A DNA stretch of 64,000 bases from Thermotomaculum hydrothermale (GCF_016592575.1 NZ_AP017470.1:1077471-1141470); one strand, 5' to 3'. Shown: positions 27,544 to 37,129, numbered from the stretch's first letter. Notes: generated by a model from the sequence alone, not told the origin. Program-made: numbers and translations.

Positions 27544-28220
27544 TCATTCCCCCTTTTAACTGTAAGACAACCGGATAAACTCCCATTGGCTTTAAGCCAT
27601 ATATCCGCAGATAAAATAGACATTGTCAGGCAGCTATCTGAAAAAAGCAAGCTTGCTGACCCGAAAGCAGCAGATAAATCGTCAAACTGGGATGAATTTC
27701 CGTAAATTTTATAATCATTCACAATTCTTACCCTTAACTCTCTGCTTTTTCTATACAATGATTTTACCAGATTTTCACAATTATTTGATTTAAGATTGGT
27801 TATGTTAACCTTTTTAAAAGCAAAAATAAATTTTTCTAATTTGTATTCAGTGTAATTGTTGTAGTCTTTTGAATAAAATGATTTTTCAAAAGAAAAGGGA
27901 TATGACAGAATAGCAATTCCCTTAAACATTCTTCCAAACTCATAGGCAATTTTTTTTATCTTTTGCCTGTTTTTTATCATTCTCTCAATAATTTTTTTTT
28001 CCATACAGACAAAGGCTTCAATTTCTTTTTTTGAAGAAAAATCACTCTCTTTTACGCTTTTTGCACCGTTTAAAATATCTTTTTTATTGTTTTCTAAATA
28101 AAGCCTTAACCCTTCCGGAAAGGTTTTGTAAGCGTTGACAATCATATAGTTGACGGTTAAATCACTCCATCCAAATAAGGGCAAACTGCACAAAATAAAT
28201 ATCAGAACAATTTTTTTCAT
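27540..28220 (-). CDS. exported protein of unknown function, helix-rich
   Basis: This 226-residue protein has a signal peptide (MKKIVLIFILCSLPLFGWS) and is predicted to be largely helical. The mature start, SDLTVNYMIVNAYKTFPEGLRLYLE, loosely recalls the N-terminus of zinc-dependent phospholipase C-like or S1/P1 nuclease-like folds, but the His ligands of those enzymes are missing, so I do not assign that function. Four Cys occur in the mature part (VCMEKK, NNCENL, DSCLTM, SGCLTV), which could form disulfides. It sits 2 bp after the PhnP-like gene. Confidence 0.6.
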   Translation of the reverse strand: MKKIVLIFILCSLPLFGWSDLTVNYMIVNAYKTFPEGLRLYLENNKKDILNGAKSVKESDFSSKKEIEAFVCMEKKIIERMIKNRQKIKKIAYEFGRMFKGIAILSYPFSFEKSFYSKDYNNYTEYKLEKFIFAFKKVNITNLKSNNCENLVKSLYRKSRELRVRIVNDYKIYGNSSQFDDLSAAFGSASLLFSDSCLTMSILSADIWLKANGSLSGCLTVKRGNE

Positions 28221-28222
28221 CT

Positions 28223-28984
28223 TTAAACCTCTATTTCAAGCCCGTCAAAGGCAGGCTTTATGTTTCCCGGCAACTCTTTTTCAAGTTGAGAGTGAAGTAT
28301 TTCGTGGGAAAAATGAGTAAAGTATGCCATTTTTGGCTTTACTCTGTTTACAAATTCAATAGCCCTGTCTATGGTTAAGTGTGAAATTGAGGGGGTATAG
28401 CGAAGCGCACCAACAACAAGGGTTTTAACCCCTTTTAATTTTTCAATCTCTCTATCTTCAATAAAGTTGAAATCTGTAATATATCCGAAATTGTTAAACC
28501 TGAAGCCTGTTACAGGCATATCACCGTGAATGGCTTTTACAGGGGTAATCTTTAAACCAAAAAGCTTTACAGTGCTTTCTATTATATTCAAATGAAATGA
28601 AGGCTTAACCATTCTTTCATCCCTCTTGCCTTCAAATGCATAAAAGAATAATTTCTTTAAGTTTGAAACAGTAAACTCACTTCCCCATACTTCCATTGGT
28701 TGTTTTTGCCTTAAATAGAATATTCTCGTGTCATCCAATCCAAATACATGGTCTGCATGGGGATGGGTAATAAAGATTGCATCTATTTTTTTAATCTTAT
28801 AAATCAAAGCCTGAAGCCTGAAATCTGAAGATGCATCAACAAGTATTGTCTTCCCTTTGTGCTCAATTAAAATAGACGAGCGAAACCTTTTATCCCTGAA
28901 ATCCTTTGAGGTGCAAACCCTGCAATTGCAACCTATAAGGGGTACCCCCATTGAAGTTCCTGTTCCTAAAAATTTAACCTTCAC
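28223..28984 (-). CDS. PhnP-like metallo-beta-lactamase-fold phosphodiesterase
   Basis: This 253-residue protein is an MBL-fold hydrolase of the PhnP/COG1235 group, which includes cyclic phosphodiesterases. It starts KVKFLGTGTSMGVPLIGCNCRVC, with the Cys-rich loop typical of this group. The metal motif is THPHADHVFGLDD (HxHxDH), further ligands are likely in IHGDMP and the closing AYFTHFSHEI, and ILVDASSDFR is the usual preceding Asp strand. No phosphonate genes are present, so the physiological substrate is open. Its ATG overlaps the end of the nucleotidyltransferase gene by 4 nt. Confidence 0.82.
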   Translation of the reverse strand: MKVKFLGTGTSMGVPLIGCNCRVCTSKDFRDKRFRSSILIEHKGKTILVDASSDFRLQALIYKIKKIDAIFITHPHADHVFGLDDTRIFYLRQKQPMEVWGSEFTVSNLKKLFFYAFEGKRDERMVKPSFHLNIIESTVKLFGLKITPVKAIHGDMPVTGFRFNNFGYITDFNFIEDREIEKLKGVKTLVVGALRYTPSISHLTIDRAIEFVNRVKPKMAYFTHFSHEILHSQLEKELPGNIKPAFDGLEIEV

Positions 28985-30384
28985 TTTGCATTCTCCTTTT
29001 TCAAAGAATATATCAGCTTTAACGCTTCCTCCCTTGTAAAATCAGGGTTTTCAAGTTGCTTTTCCATTATGAGATTTAAAACTTTGCCAACCTCTCTTGA
29101 AGGAGCAATGTCAAGAATTTTAATTACATCATACCCTGACACTAACTTTGGAAGGTTTAAAATCTTTTCCTTTTCTTCTTTATAAAATTTTAAAAAATCT
29201 CCGGCAACTTTAATTGCTTTTTCAAAATTCCCTTTGGATAAAGGCCCCCTTGCTGCGTCTTTGTCAGAGAGAAACAACAAAACAAGAAGGATTGAATCCT
29301 CTCTCATCATATTTATCAACTTTCTGAATGACTTTTTTGAATACCCGTTTATCATAAAGTTGAGAAAAAGCATGTGCCTTCTTACAAGAAGATAAATCCT
29401 TTCAAGCAAATCTTTAGGTAAAAAATCAAGTTCTTTTAAAACTATTGAACCGCTTTCAAACTGGTGGTTTCTAAATGTGGTATAGCCATTTTCGTCGTAA
29501 TCAAGGGTTTTTGCCTTGCCAACATCGTGAAAAAGGGCGGCAAACCTTAAAACTATTTTGTCAGAATCGTTTAACTTAAAACTAAAAAAGGGGAAAAACT
29601 TTGCAAATTTTTGATAGTTAAATGAATTTTCAACAACCTTTAATGTATGGTTAACCACATCTAAGTGGTGATAACCGTTTTGAGGGATATTTTTTATTTC
29701 TTCAAAAGATGGAAATAGGGTTGAAAGAACAGGGTAAATCATCTCCCTTATAGCTTTAAACCCGTTATCATTTTTAAAAATCTTAAATAACTCTTCCCTT
29801 ACCCTCTCCTTTGCAGTTTGTTTAAGCAAAGAAGAATTTTTAAAGGCAAAAGACTTTGTCTTCTCCTCTATTTTGAATTCATCAAGGTAAACATAAAACC
29901 TGAATAATCTTAAAATCCTCAAAGGGTCTTGTTTGAAATTATTCTCAAAATGTGTTTTTAACATTCTGCTTTCCAAATCTAATATACCCTTTGCAGGGTC
30001 AATAAATTCATTTTTTTCAAAGGAAAAAGCAATTGAATTTATGGTCAAATCCCTTGATAACAAATTCTCTGTAAGGGAATGTTCTTCAACAGGGGAAAAA
30101 TCCACCGTCATCTCTCTGTTTACAAGCCGGTAAGTTTCAAATCTTTTAGGTTTGACAATGTTTAGTTTGTAATTTTCAGAAAAATCTTTTAAAAAAGGCT
30201 TAATCTTATTTTTCAATTCATTATCATCTTTATAAAGGATAAGAAAATCAAAATCATTAATTTCTCTGTTTAACAAAAAATCCCTTACAACTCCCCCAAC
30301 TGAAATAATTTTTAAGTCGAATTTTTTGCCTATCTGCCAAACTGTTTTTGAAAATTTATCGTCAAAGTAAGTGTTCAGTTTCAT
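28981..30384 (-). CDS. tRNA nucleotidyltransferase / poly(A) polymerase family with HD domain
   Basis: The N-terminal class II nucleotidyltransferase domain carries GGVVRDFLLNREINDFDFLI (G-G-x-V-R-D and DxD catalytic residues) near residue 30-50, then DLTINSIAF and the RNA-binding element DPLRILRLFRF. The C-terminal half has an HD phosphohydrolase motif ALFHDVGKAKT. Such proteins add or repair CCA or act as A-adding enzymes. The tRNA-Thr genes in this window encode CCA, so a repair role is likely. The ATG at 30384 gives 467 residues; a GTG six codons upstream is also possible, and neither has a good Shine-Dalgarno. Confidence 0.88.
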   Translation of the reverse strand: MKLNTYFDDKFSKTVWQIGKKFDLKIISVGGVVRDFLLNREINDFDFLILYKDDNELKNKIKPFLKDFSENYKLNIVKPKRFETYRLVNREMTVDFSPVEEHSLTENLLSRDLTINSIAFSFEKNEFIDPAKGILDLESRMLKTHFENNFKQDPLRILRLFRFYVYLDEFKIEEKTKSFAFKNSSLLKQTAKERVREELFKIFKNDNGFKAIREMIYPVLSTLFPSFEEIKNIPQNGYHHLDVVNHTLKVVENSFNYQKFAKFFPFFSFKLNDSDKIVLRFAALFHDVGKAKTLDYDENGYTTFRNHQFESGSIVLKELDFLPKDLLERIYLLVRRHMLFLNFMINGYSKKSFRKLINMMREDSILLVLLFLSDKDAARGPLSKGNFEKAIKVAGDFLKFYKEEKEKILNLPKLVSGYDVIKILDIAPSREVGKVLNLIMEKQLENPDFTREEALKLIYSLKKENAK

Positions 30385-30424
30385 AGGAGTTAATGATAGC
30401 ACAACGCAAACAAGGTGTTAATAA

Positions 30425-30455
30425 TTAAAAAAGCCCCTGAAATTCAGGGGCTATA
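30425..30455 (-). terminator. rho-independent terminator of the PLP enzyme gene
   Basis: Minus-strand inverted repeat AGCCCCTGAA/TTCAGGGGCT (30432-30452) is followed by a T run. It lies 14 bp after the stop of the Cys/Met metabolism enzyme and separates it from the downstream operon. Confidence 0.85.
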
Positions 30456-30465
30456 TTTTTGTAAG

Positions 30466-31770
30466 TTATTTGTGTGCTAATTTTATTCCCTCATCAAGGG
30501 CTTCAATTAAAATCCTTGAGCCTTCAAGACCAACAGATATCCTTATTAACTCCTCAGTAATTCCCATTCTCTCCTTTTCCTCTTTTGGTACCTCAGAGTG
30601 AGTCATTGACGCAGGATGCTGAATATAGGAAATTACACTCCCTAAAGACACAGCCAACTCCATTGGAGTATCGTGCCTTGCAAAGTAATTCATAAGCTTA
30701 ACCGCTGCGTCGTATCCACCCTTTAATTCAAAAGAAATCATTGCACCACCCATTCTCATCTGCTTTTTAGCCCTTTCATAGTGTGGATGGGATTCTAAAA
30801 ATGGGTAGATAACCTTTGAAACAAGCTCGTGTTTTTCAAGGAATTTAGCAATCTCAAAAGCGTTTATACACTGCTGTTTTACCCTTACACTTAAATCCTG
30901 CACATTTTGAGCATTCAGCCAGGAATCAAATGGTGATGGAGTAACACCTAAATCTTTGTAAAAACCAAAAGCATAATTCAGCATAAACTCCCATGGCCCT
31001 AAAAGTGCCCCACCAACAGAGGTTGAATGGCCGTTTATGTATTTTGTGGTTGAATGAATAACAATATCAGCCCCTAACCTGAAAGGCTGCTGAATGTAAG
31101 GGGAACAAAATGTGTTGTCAACTATTAAAGGTATCTCATACTTTTCAGTTAAATCTGCAAGTGCCCTTATGTCATTTACCTTTAAAGTCGGATTTTCAGG
31201 CGTCTCAACATAAACTCCCTTAATCTTGGGATTTTCTTCAAGTGTTTTCTTTACAAGCTCTGTATCTGTTGTGTCAATAAAGTGTGTTTTAATTCCGTAC
31301 TTCTTCTCCCAGTGCCTTAAAAGAGAATCTGTGCATCCGTAAACAGTACCGCAAATCAACTCATCTCCGGAATCAAGGAGAGCCATCAATGCTGTTGAAA
31401 TTGCACCCATACCTGAAGATGTAATCAGCACACCTATTGTCGGCTCTTTTTCATCAGCATCAAGGGCATTGTCTATTATGTGCTGACACTCTAATTGAAA
31501 AATAACCTTTTCAAGATATTCGGTTGTAGGGTTTCCAAGCCTTGTGTAAATCCTTGCATAAGGCCTTTCGCCTGATTTTGATTTTCCTAAAAATCTTAAC
31601 TTTCCGTCTTCTGCACTCTGGAAATTAAAGGTACTTTTCTGATAAATAGGTGGTAAACCTGTACCAACCGCTTTTGCATTAAAAACATCTTCATCTGCAA
31701 AAATAGAATCACACTTTGCATACTTTTTCTTTTTTTCAATCCACTTATCCCACCAGGCAAACTTAGACAT
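30466..31770 (-). CDS. Cys/Met metabolism PLP-dependent enzyme (methionine gamma-lyase / cystathionine gamma-synthase type)
   Basis: This cytosolic fold-type I PLP enzyme acts on sulfur amino acids or their O-acyl precursors. The ATG at 31770 has GGGGGAAAT upstream and gives 434 residues. Family motifs are YTRLGNPTTEYLEKVIFQLE (phosphate-binding Tyr-Arg), TSSGMGAISTALMALLDSGDELI, ETPENPTLKVNDI, the DNTF strand, and the PLP lysine in IHSTTKYINGHSTSVGGALLG. Close members catalyse gamma-elimination of methionine, gamma-replacement or homocysteine formation; sequence alone does not decide. It is a single-gene unit bounded by terminators. Confidence 0.85.
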   Translation of the reverse strand: MSKFAWWDKWIEKKKKYAKCDSIFADEDVFNAKAVGTGLPPIYQKSTFNFQSAEDGKLRFLGKSKSGERPYARIYTRLGNPTTEYLEKVIFQLECQHIIDNALDADEKEPTIGVLITSSGMGAISTALMALLDSGDELICGTVYGCTDSLLRHWEKKYGIKTHFIDTTDTELVKKTLEENPKIKGVYVETPENPTLKVNDIRALADLTEKYEIPLIVDNTFCSPYIQQPFRLGADIVIHSTTKYINGHSTSVGGALLGPWEFMLNYAFGFYKDLGVTPSPFDSWLNAQNVQDLSVRVKQQCINAFEIAKFLEKHELVSKVIYPFLESHPHYERAKKQMRMGGAMISFELKGGYDAAVKLMNYFARHDTPMELAVSLGSVISYIQHPASMTHSEVPKEEKERMGITEELIRISVGLEGSRILIEALDEGIKLAHK

Positions 31771-31904
31771 GATTTCCCCCAATATTTTTCCTTTTTTTGT
31801 CTACATTTAATTCTTTTCCAAAAAAATTTTTCTGTCAATATGTCAACAGAAAAAAAATTCTCCTTGATTTTCAATAAGTTGTATTTTTATGATTTTTTAG
31901 AAAA

Positions 31905-31931
31905 ACAAAAAAAGCGGGGTTTCCCCCGCCA
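31905..31931 (-). terminator. rho-independent terminator of the thiolase gene
   Basis: Minus-strand GC-rich stem GCGGGG/CCCCGC (31914-31929) with a short loop is followed by a run of T. It lies about 30 bp after the thiolase stop. Confidence 0.85.
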
Positions 31932-31960
31932 AAATGCTAAATCTTTAAAATTTATAATGT

Positions 31961-33148
31961 TTACTTCACTCTTTTGTATATTCCCACATAGTTGGAAGCT
32001 GCGGAGCCGCCTATGTTAAAAGTAATGCCTATTTTAGGGTCTTTTAATTGATGTCCTATTGCATTACCCAGCAATTGCCTTGTTGCAATAACACCCATTG
32101 AAACACCTGTTGCACCAACTGGATGGCCTTTGGCCTTTAGCCCTCCTGAGAGATTTACAGGTAATTTCCCATCTTTGTAAACAATCCCCTCTTCAAGGGC
32201 TTTATACCCTTCCCCATCCTTTGTTATCCCAAGTGCTTCATATGCAAGCAATTCAGCAATGGTAAAGCAATCGTGCACCTCTGCAAAATCAAGGTCATCA
32301 ACTGTAATTCCTGCCTTTTCATATGCTTTTTTTACTGCAACCTTGCCAGCAGTAAACTCATAATTAGGCCTCTTTGACATTGGCAAATAGTCTGTTGCAC
32401 ACTCCATAGCAGCAATTTCAATGAGGTTTTCCTTGATTTTTTCAGCCTTATCTTTTCTTGCAATAACCATTGCGGCAGCCCCGTCTGAAATTAAAGAGCA
32501 ATCGTACAATCTTAAAGGCTCAGCGATTATAGGGTTTTTCTCATCCGGTGTGTTTAATATATCTTCATAAGTTATATCAAGGGGAAGCTGTGCTAATGGG
32601 TTTTCAAGGGCATTCTTATGGTTTTTTGCTGAAATTTTTGCAAGCGAAACCCTTAATTCGTCAAGAGAGTATCCGTGATGAGCCATATAGCCCTTTGCAT
32701 ACTCTGCAAAAAGACCGGGAAATGTCATACCTTTTTCTCCCTCAGTCGGCCAATGAGAGCCTGTTGCAAGCACCTTTGTTACCCCGCTTGTGGGAAGGGA
32801 AGTCATTTTTTCAACCCCTATAACAAGGGCATAGTCTACCATCCCTGCTTCAATTGCATTCATCGCCATTAAAATTGCCGCAGAACCGCTTGCGCAGGCT
32901 GATTCAAGCCTTGTTGTCGGTTTAAACCTTAAATCAGGGTGAATTTCAAGTGCAATAGGGCCTAAATGCCCCTGGTTATTGAACCCCCCTGAATCATAGC
33001 TTGCAACAAAAATTGCACCTATATCCTTTGGTTCAATTCTCGAATCTTCAATAGCCTCTTTTCCCGCATCAACAATTAAATCGTACAAAGTCTTTTCTTT
33101 TAACTTCCCAAACTTTGTGTGCCCAGTGCCAATAACCACAACACTCAT
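31961..33148 (-). CDS. thiolase-family acetyl-CoA acetyltransferase-like protein (SCP-x type)
   Basis: This 395-residue thiolase-fold enzyme belongs to the SCP-x/archaeal thiolase branch rather than the classic FadA branch. The nucleophilic Cys lies in RLESACASGSAAI near residue 86, the active-site loop is AEVHDCFTIAELLAYE, and the C-terminal GGLKAKGHPVGATG contains the catalytic His. Its N-terminus is VVVIGTGHTKFGKL, typical of the branch. Members either condense or cleave acyl-CoAs, and archaeal relatives form a complex with HMG-CoA synthase and DUF35; no such partners are here. It could serve fatty acid or acetoacetyl-CoA metabolism using the etfAB pair. Confidence 0.82.
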   Translation of the reverse strand: MSVVVIGTGHTKFGKLKEKTLYDLIVDAGKEAIEDSRIEPKDIGAIFVASYDSGGFNNQGHLGPIALEIHPDLRFKPTTRLESACASGSAAILMAMNAIEAGMVDYALVIGVEKMTSLPTSGVTKVLATGSHWPTEGEKGMTFPGLFAEYAKGYMAHHGYSLDELRVSLAKISAKNHKNALENPLAQLPLDITYEDILNTPDEKNPIIAEPLRLYDCSLISDGAAAMVIARKDKAEKIKENLIEIAAMECATDYLPMSKRPNYEFTAGKVAVKKAYEKAGITVDDLDFAEVHDCFTIAELLAYEALGITKDGEGYKALEEGIVYKDGKLPVNLSGGLKAKGHPVGATGVSMGVIATRQLLGNAIGHQLKDPKIGITFNIGGSAASNYVGIYKRVK

Positions 33149-33282
33149 AAATACCCCCTAAAAAGTTATTCAACTGTTTTAATAATAAGTAATTTATAAG
33201 TTATTTGCAAGAAAAGACAAATTTCCTGATAAGTTGTTATGTTTGAAATATTTTATAATTTTTTTTAAGCAAGTTTCTTTCT

Positions 33283-33795
33283 TTATATTCCCGTTAATAA
33301 ACGCCTTACAAAAGAGTAACCGGAGATAAAAGCTCCAAACAGAAACATAACAGCAACAATCAATGCAATATACAAACCTAAGCCTGCCTTTGTTTCAAGC
33401 ACTGCCTCATTTGGTTTTTCTGGATTGTAAAAAACATTAACTTTTTTGTTTACAGGGTATTCCTTTAACTTACTTTTAACAACATACTTTGAATTAGAGG
33501 TAAACCTTCCGAACGATACCCTGTTCCCCTCATAATCAGTATTGTTAACAGAGTACTGATATCTTATTTTATAGGAATAGGTATTATTGTACTTTTTCTT
33601 CTTTTTATCCCATTCCCTTTTGGTAATCAATTTAGATTCTGTTATTGTCCCTGAAACAGAAGGCCATTTTTTGCTTGCATTAACCTTCTTCATCCCAGAT
33701 TTCCACATAAAAAAACTGCCTAATCCTGCTGCAAGGCAAATCAGGAAAATAAAAAATAGTGATTTTGCGCTTGCATTTGTTCTTCCTATTCTCAT
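33283..33795 (-). CDS. DUF3592 membrane protein
   Basis: This 170-residue protein has two membrane segments (about 10-28 and 140-162) around an exposed beta-rich domain. The domain reads WPSVSGTITESKLI, then YSYKIRYQYSVNNTDYEGNRV, and later VNVFYNPEKPNEAVLE, which is the DUF3592 pattern: W-x-x-x-x-G-x-I and a P-x-x-P-x-x-A-V-L ending. The function of the family is unknown. It is a single gene between the thiolase and the RND operon end. Confidence 0.75.
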   Translation of the reverse strand: MRIGRTNASAKSLFFIFLICLAAGLGSFFMWKSGMKKVNASKKWPSVSGTITESKLITKREWDKKKKKYNNTYSYKIRYQYSVNNTDYEGNRVSFGRFTSNSKYVVKSKLKEYPVNKKVNVFYNPEKPNEAVLETKAGLGLYIALIVAVMFLFGAFISGYSFVRRLLTGI

Positions 33796-33851
33796 AAACC
33801 ATCCTTCCTTAAAATGTAATGGTTTATGCTAACATAGTTTTGAATAATAAA

Positions 33852-33878
33852 CAAAAAAAGCGGGGAAAATCCCCGCAA
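33852..33878 (-). terminator. rho-independent terminator of the efflux operon
   Basis: Minus-strand GCGGGG/CCCCGC stem (33860-33876) with loop ATTTT is followed by seven T. It ends the TetR-TolC-MFP-RND-RND transcript. Confidence 0.88.
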
Positions 33879-33901
33879 ATGTAAATTATGTTAATCTGCG
33901 T

Positions 33902-36900
33902 TTACTCATCAAGGGTTTTACCCGCCAATTTGTACCTTATCTTCTCCTTGATTATATAAAATGTAGGTATAAACACCAGTGTGAGAAATGTACCAACAAT
34001 CAAACCGCCTATTGCAACGATTGCAAGAGGTGAAAGCCTTTCAAGCCCAACTGCCCACTCAAGCGCAACCGGCAACATACCAACAATTGTAGTAACTGCG
34101 GTAATTAAAATAGGCCTTGTCCTTACCTGAATAGCCATTCTAACGGATTCCAATAAAGGATGCCCTTGCTCTCTATACATCTTTACAAAGTCAATTAACA
34201 AAATTGAATTGTTAACAATAACACCTGCAAGCAGGATAAATCCCATAAAGGCAGGCATGCATCCGTGTTTCCCGGCAATTAGAAGCGCCCAGACAGCACC
34301 CATAAAAGCAAATGGTATTGCAATCATAATAACAAACGGGTCGGAAAATGACTTAAATATAACAATAAAAGTAAGATACAAAAACAAAATAGATAAAATA
34401 AGGGCTTTGTCCAGCCTGCCGAAAGACTCATTCATTTGTGTCATTTCTCCTTCTTCCGAAACATGATAACCTTCGGGAAACTTAATTTTAGCCACAGCCT
34501 TATTTCTTTGGTTATACAAGAATGAAGTTGGCGCAGTAGCCCTGTATCCATAAATATTTGCCGTGTACCTTAGCTTATCCCTTGTAATAATAGTGGGAAC
34601 ATAAACCTTTTCAACCTTCGCAACCTCTTTTAAAGGAATGTAAAAGCCTTTAGGAGTAAGAATATTCATTGTCATAATTTTTTGAACATTGTCTCTCTTT
34701 GTGTCAAGGTATCTAAACCTTATTCCTATTCCATCCTGGTTGAATATTCTAAATACACTTGCTGGTACACCTCTCACTGCAGTTGTAATCTGCATTGAAA
34801 CATCAATAGGGGTAAGCCCGTATGTTGCAAGTTTATCCCTGTTAAAGAATAGGTGATACTCTTCCTTGTCAAGTTTCCAGTTTCTTGAAACAGACTTGAA
34901 TCCCGGCATTGAGATTAAATTCTTACCCACTTCTTCAGTAAGTTTGTCAAGCCTCTCTAAATTATCTCCTGCAATCTCAACATCAATTGTAGATGCAATA
35001 CTTGAAAGAGGTGTTGAGCCGTATTCAAACACATCAACATATTTAACCCTTTTCATCCCCCTGATCTTTTTCCTCAAGATATCTTCAATCTGCCATATGT
35101 TTTTATCCCTCTGAAACCTGTCAACATAGTTTATCGTTATGTCAATCTTTTGAGGCGATCTTCCCTTTCCGAATGTAATAAGCCCGGGCTCGGAACCTAT
35201 ATAGCCTAATTCTGAGATAACCCCTTTTTCATTTAAAATTATCTTTTCAATATCTTTTAAAAGTTGTTCTGCTTTTTCAATTGAAGAGTCGGATTCTGTT
35301 TCAACACTTATTTTAACAATACCGGTATCCATAGGGGGCAGTAAATCCCTTCCTACAATAGGCATTTGCCTCATAGAAACAACAAAAACAATTATAAGCA
35401 AAGGAATAAAAATAAACTTATACCGGTTTACAAAGTCAAAACTTGCAAGAAAAAACACCCGAAGCCTGTCCACAAAGTTTATTTCAAAAAAGTGAGCAAA
35501 CTTATTAGCCCAAAGTATTGCTTTGTACTCTGCTTTATCCCTATCTTTGATAAAATATGGAGCCAAAAGCGGGATAATGGTTATGGAAACCGCATAGGAA
35601 GACAAAAGTGCAATAGATAGTGTTACCGTCAACGGCCTCATTACCTTTTCAACATATCCACCTAAAAACATAATGGGAACAAGAACAATAACGGTAGAAA
35701 ATGTTCCTGAAAAATCAGCAAGCATTATCTCTGCTGTTGCCTTCCTCGCAACATCTCTTATGTTTCCTTCTCCTTCCCTGTAATGCCTTTCAATATTCTC
35801 CACAACAACAATAGCATCGTCAACAAGCATACCAACTGCAAGAATAACAGCTGTAAGTGTTATCATATTGAATTCCATTTTTGAAAGCCACATTATTGTA
35901 AAGGTAAGGAAAAATGTAAAGGGAATTGAAACACCTGTAATTAATGCAGACCTTAAATCAGAAATCATTAAGAAGATAACAAGTACAGTAAAGATAATCG
36001 CTTCTTTCAGAGACTCTTTCAGATTAGAAACTGTAAGGTTAATAATCCTCTCCTGGGAGTCTGCAATGTTGATATTAACCTGAGGGAATTTCTTTCTTAA
36101 AGCTGGTAAAGCCTTTTTTACCGCTTTAATGGTATCCATTGTGTTTCCGTCTTCGTGCCTTACAATGTTGATTGAAATTGCAGGCTTACCATTGAAATGA
36201 AATGCTGAAAATCTATCTTTTACAGTGTTTTTAATTGTTGCAAAATCCCTCAAATGAACTGTTGTACCTTTGTAAGATACAGGGATGTCTTTTATCTGAT
36301 TGATATTCTCCAACTCACCCTTTGTTTTGATAACAACCTGTGATTTTTTATTTAAGATAAACCCTTCAGGAATATCAAGGTTGTTTGCCTTAATAGCTTT
36401 AATAACTGCAGAAAAGGGAATTCTAAGCTGAGCAAGCTTTGCAGGGTCAACCTGAATTGAGACTTCTCTTATCTGTCCACCAAAAACCTCTGCGTCTGAA
36501 ACTTCCTGAATCTGTAATATTGCGTCCTTTAACTCATTTTCAGCCAACTGTCTTGTTAAAGCAAGGTCGTATCCGCTTCCCTCTTTTGGTGTAATTGCTA
36601 AAGTCATAACAGGGTTGGTAAAATCACCCACCTTAAATATCTGCGGAGGCAGTATGTCTTTAGGTAATTTACTTTGAACCTTCTGCAATGCAATTACAAC
36701 ATCGGTTGCCGCTTCTTGCAATTTTTTTGAATAATGAAATTCAACTGTTACAACGGCTAACTCATCCTTTGATATACTCTGCACTCTCCTTACCCCGGAT
36801 AATGCGTTACATTCCCTCTCAATAGGCCTTGCAACATACTGAGCCATATCCCTTGCAGAAGCGCCAGGCTCCATAACCAAAACTGCAACTGTGGGCCTCT

Positions 36901-37039
36901 GAACCTCAGGGAATAGGTCAGTCTTTAAGGTGTATGAAGAATACACCCCCATTACAAAGGCAAGGAGAGAAAGCACCATTACTAAATGTGGATTTTTAAA
37001 GATAAAATCCACAAATGCGTTTCTTTTTATTTCTTCCAT
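33902..37039 (-). CDS. RND multidrug/metabolite efflux permease, copy 2
   Basis: This inner-membrane proton-driven RND pump has 1,045 residues and the AcrB/HAE1 layout: a first membrane helix (about 17-35), a large periplasmic loop, helices 2-6, a second loop and helices 8-12. The proton-relay Asp pair is in AVGMLVDDAIVVVENIERHYRE near residue 405. It is a tandem paralogue of the upstream RND gene: the first 365 residues are identical apart from position 3 or so, whereas residues after 370 differ in patches. It is the last gene of the efflux operon. The substrate is unknown; two pumps in tandem can form a heterotrimer, as in MdtBC. Confidence 0.92.
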   Translation of the reverse strand: MEEIKRNAFVDFIFKNPHLVMVLSLLAFVMGVYSSYTLKTDLFPEVQRPTVAVLVMEPGASARDMAQYVARPIERECNALSGVRRVQSISKDELAVVTVEFHYSKKLQEAATDVVIALQKVQSKLPKDILPPQIFKVGDFTNPVMTLAITPKEGSGYDLALTRQLAENELKDAILQIQEVSDAEVFGGQIREVSIQVDPAKLAQLRIPFSAVIKAIKANNLDIPEGFILNKKSQVVIKTKGELENINQIKDIPVSYKGTTVHLRDFATIKNTVKDRFSAFHFNGKPAISINIVRHEDGNTMDTIKAVKKALPALRKKFPQVNINIADSQERIINLTVSNLKESLKEAIIFTVLVIFLMISDLRSALITGVSIPFTFFLTFTIMWLSKMEFNMITLTAVILAVGMLVDDAIVVVENIERHYREGEGNIRDVARKATAEIMLADFSGTFSTVIVLVPIMFLGGYVEKVMRPLTVTLSIALLSSYAVSITIIPLLAPYFIKDRDKAEYKAILWANKFAHFFEINFVDRLRVFFLASFDFVNRYKFIFIPLLIIVFVVSMRQMPIVGRDLLPPMDTGIVKISVETESDSSIEKAEQLLKDIEKIILNEKGVISELGYIGSEPGLITFGKGRSPQKIDITINYVDRFQRDKNIWQIEDILRKKIRGMKRVKYVDVFEYGSTPLSSIASTIDVEIAGDNLERLDKLTEEVGKNLISMPGFKSVSRNWKLDKEEYHLFFNRDKLATYGLTPIDVSMQITTAVRGVPASVFRIFNQDGIGIRFRYLDTKRDNVQKIMTMNILTPKGFYIPLKEVAKVEKVYVPTIITRDKLRYTANIYGYRATAPTSFLYNQRNKAVAKIKFPEGYHVSEEGEMTQMNESFGRLDKALILSILFLYLTFIVIFKSFSDPFVIMIAIPFAFMGAVWALLIAGKHGCMPAFMGFILLAGVIVNNSILLIDFVKMYREQGHPLLESVRMAIQVRTRPILITAVTTIVGMLPVALEWAVGLERLSPLAIVAIGGLIVGTFLTLVFIPTFYIIKEKIRYKLAGKTLDE
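35933..37027 (-). repeat. 1,095-bp duplicated tract, copy in RND gene 2
   Basis: Bases 35933-37027 match 39164-40258 at a constant offset of 3231 with no difference found by eye. The tract covers the coding region for about residues 5-369. Outside it the two genes diverge clearly. Confidence 0.9.
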
Positions 37040-37082
37040 TTCTGCTCCATATAATTTAGCAAATACTATTACTATTCATAGT

Positions 37083-37107
37083 AAAAAAAAGCGGGGAAAA
37101 TCCTCGC
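37083..37107 (-). terminator. decayed terminator between the RND genes
   Basis: Stem GCGAGG/CCCCGC on the minus strand, with one A-C mismatch, has the same loop and T run as the terminator at 33852. It looks like a duplicated copy that has lost strength and could allow read-through into the second RND gene. Confidence 0.55.
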
Positions 37108-37129
37108 TAATTTTTTTAATTTTTAAAAT

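Noticed and set aside
27540-28220. Zinc-dependent phospholipase C or S1/P1 nuclease
   Set aside because: The N-terminal pattern is similar only loosely and the required His/Asp metal ligands are absent.
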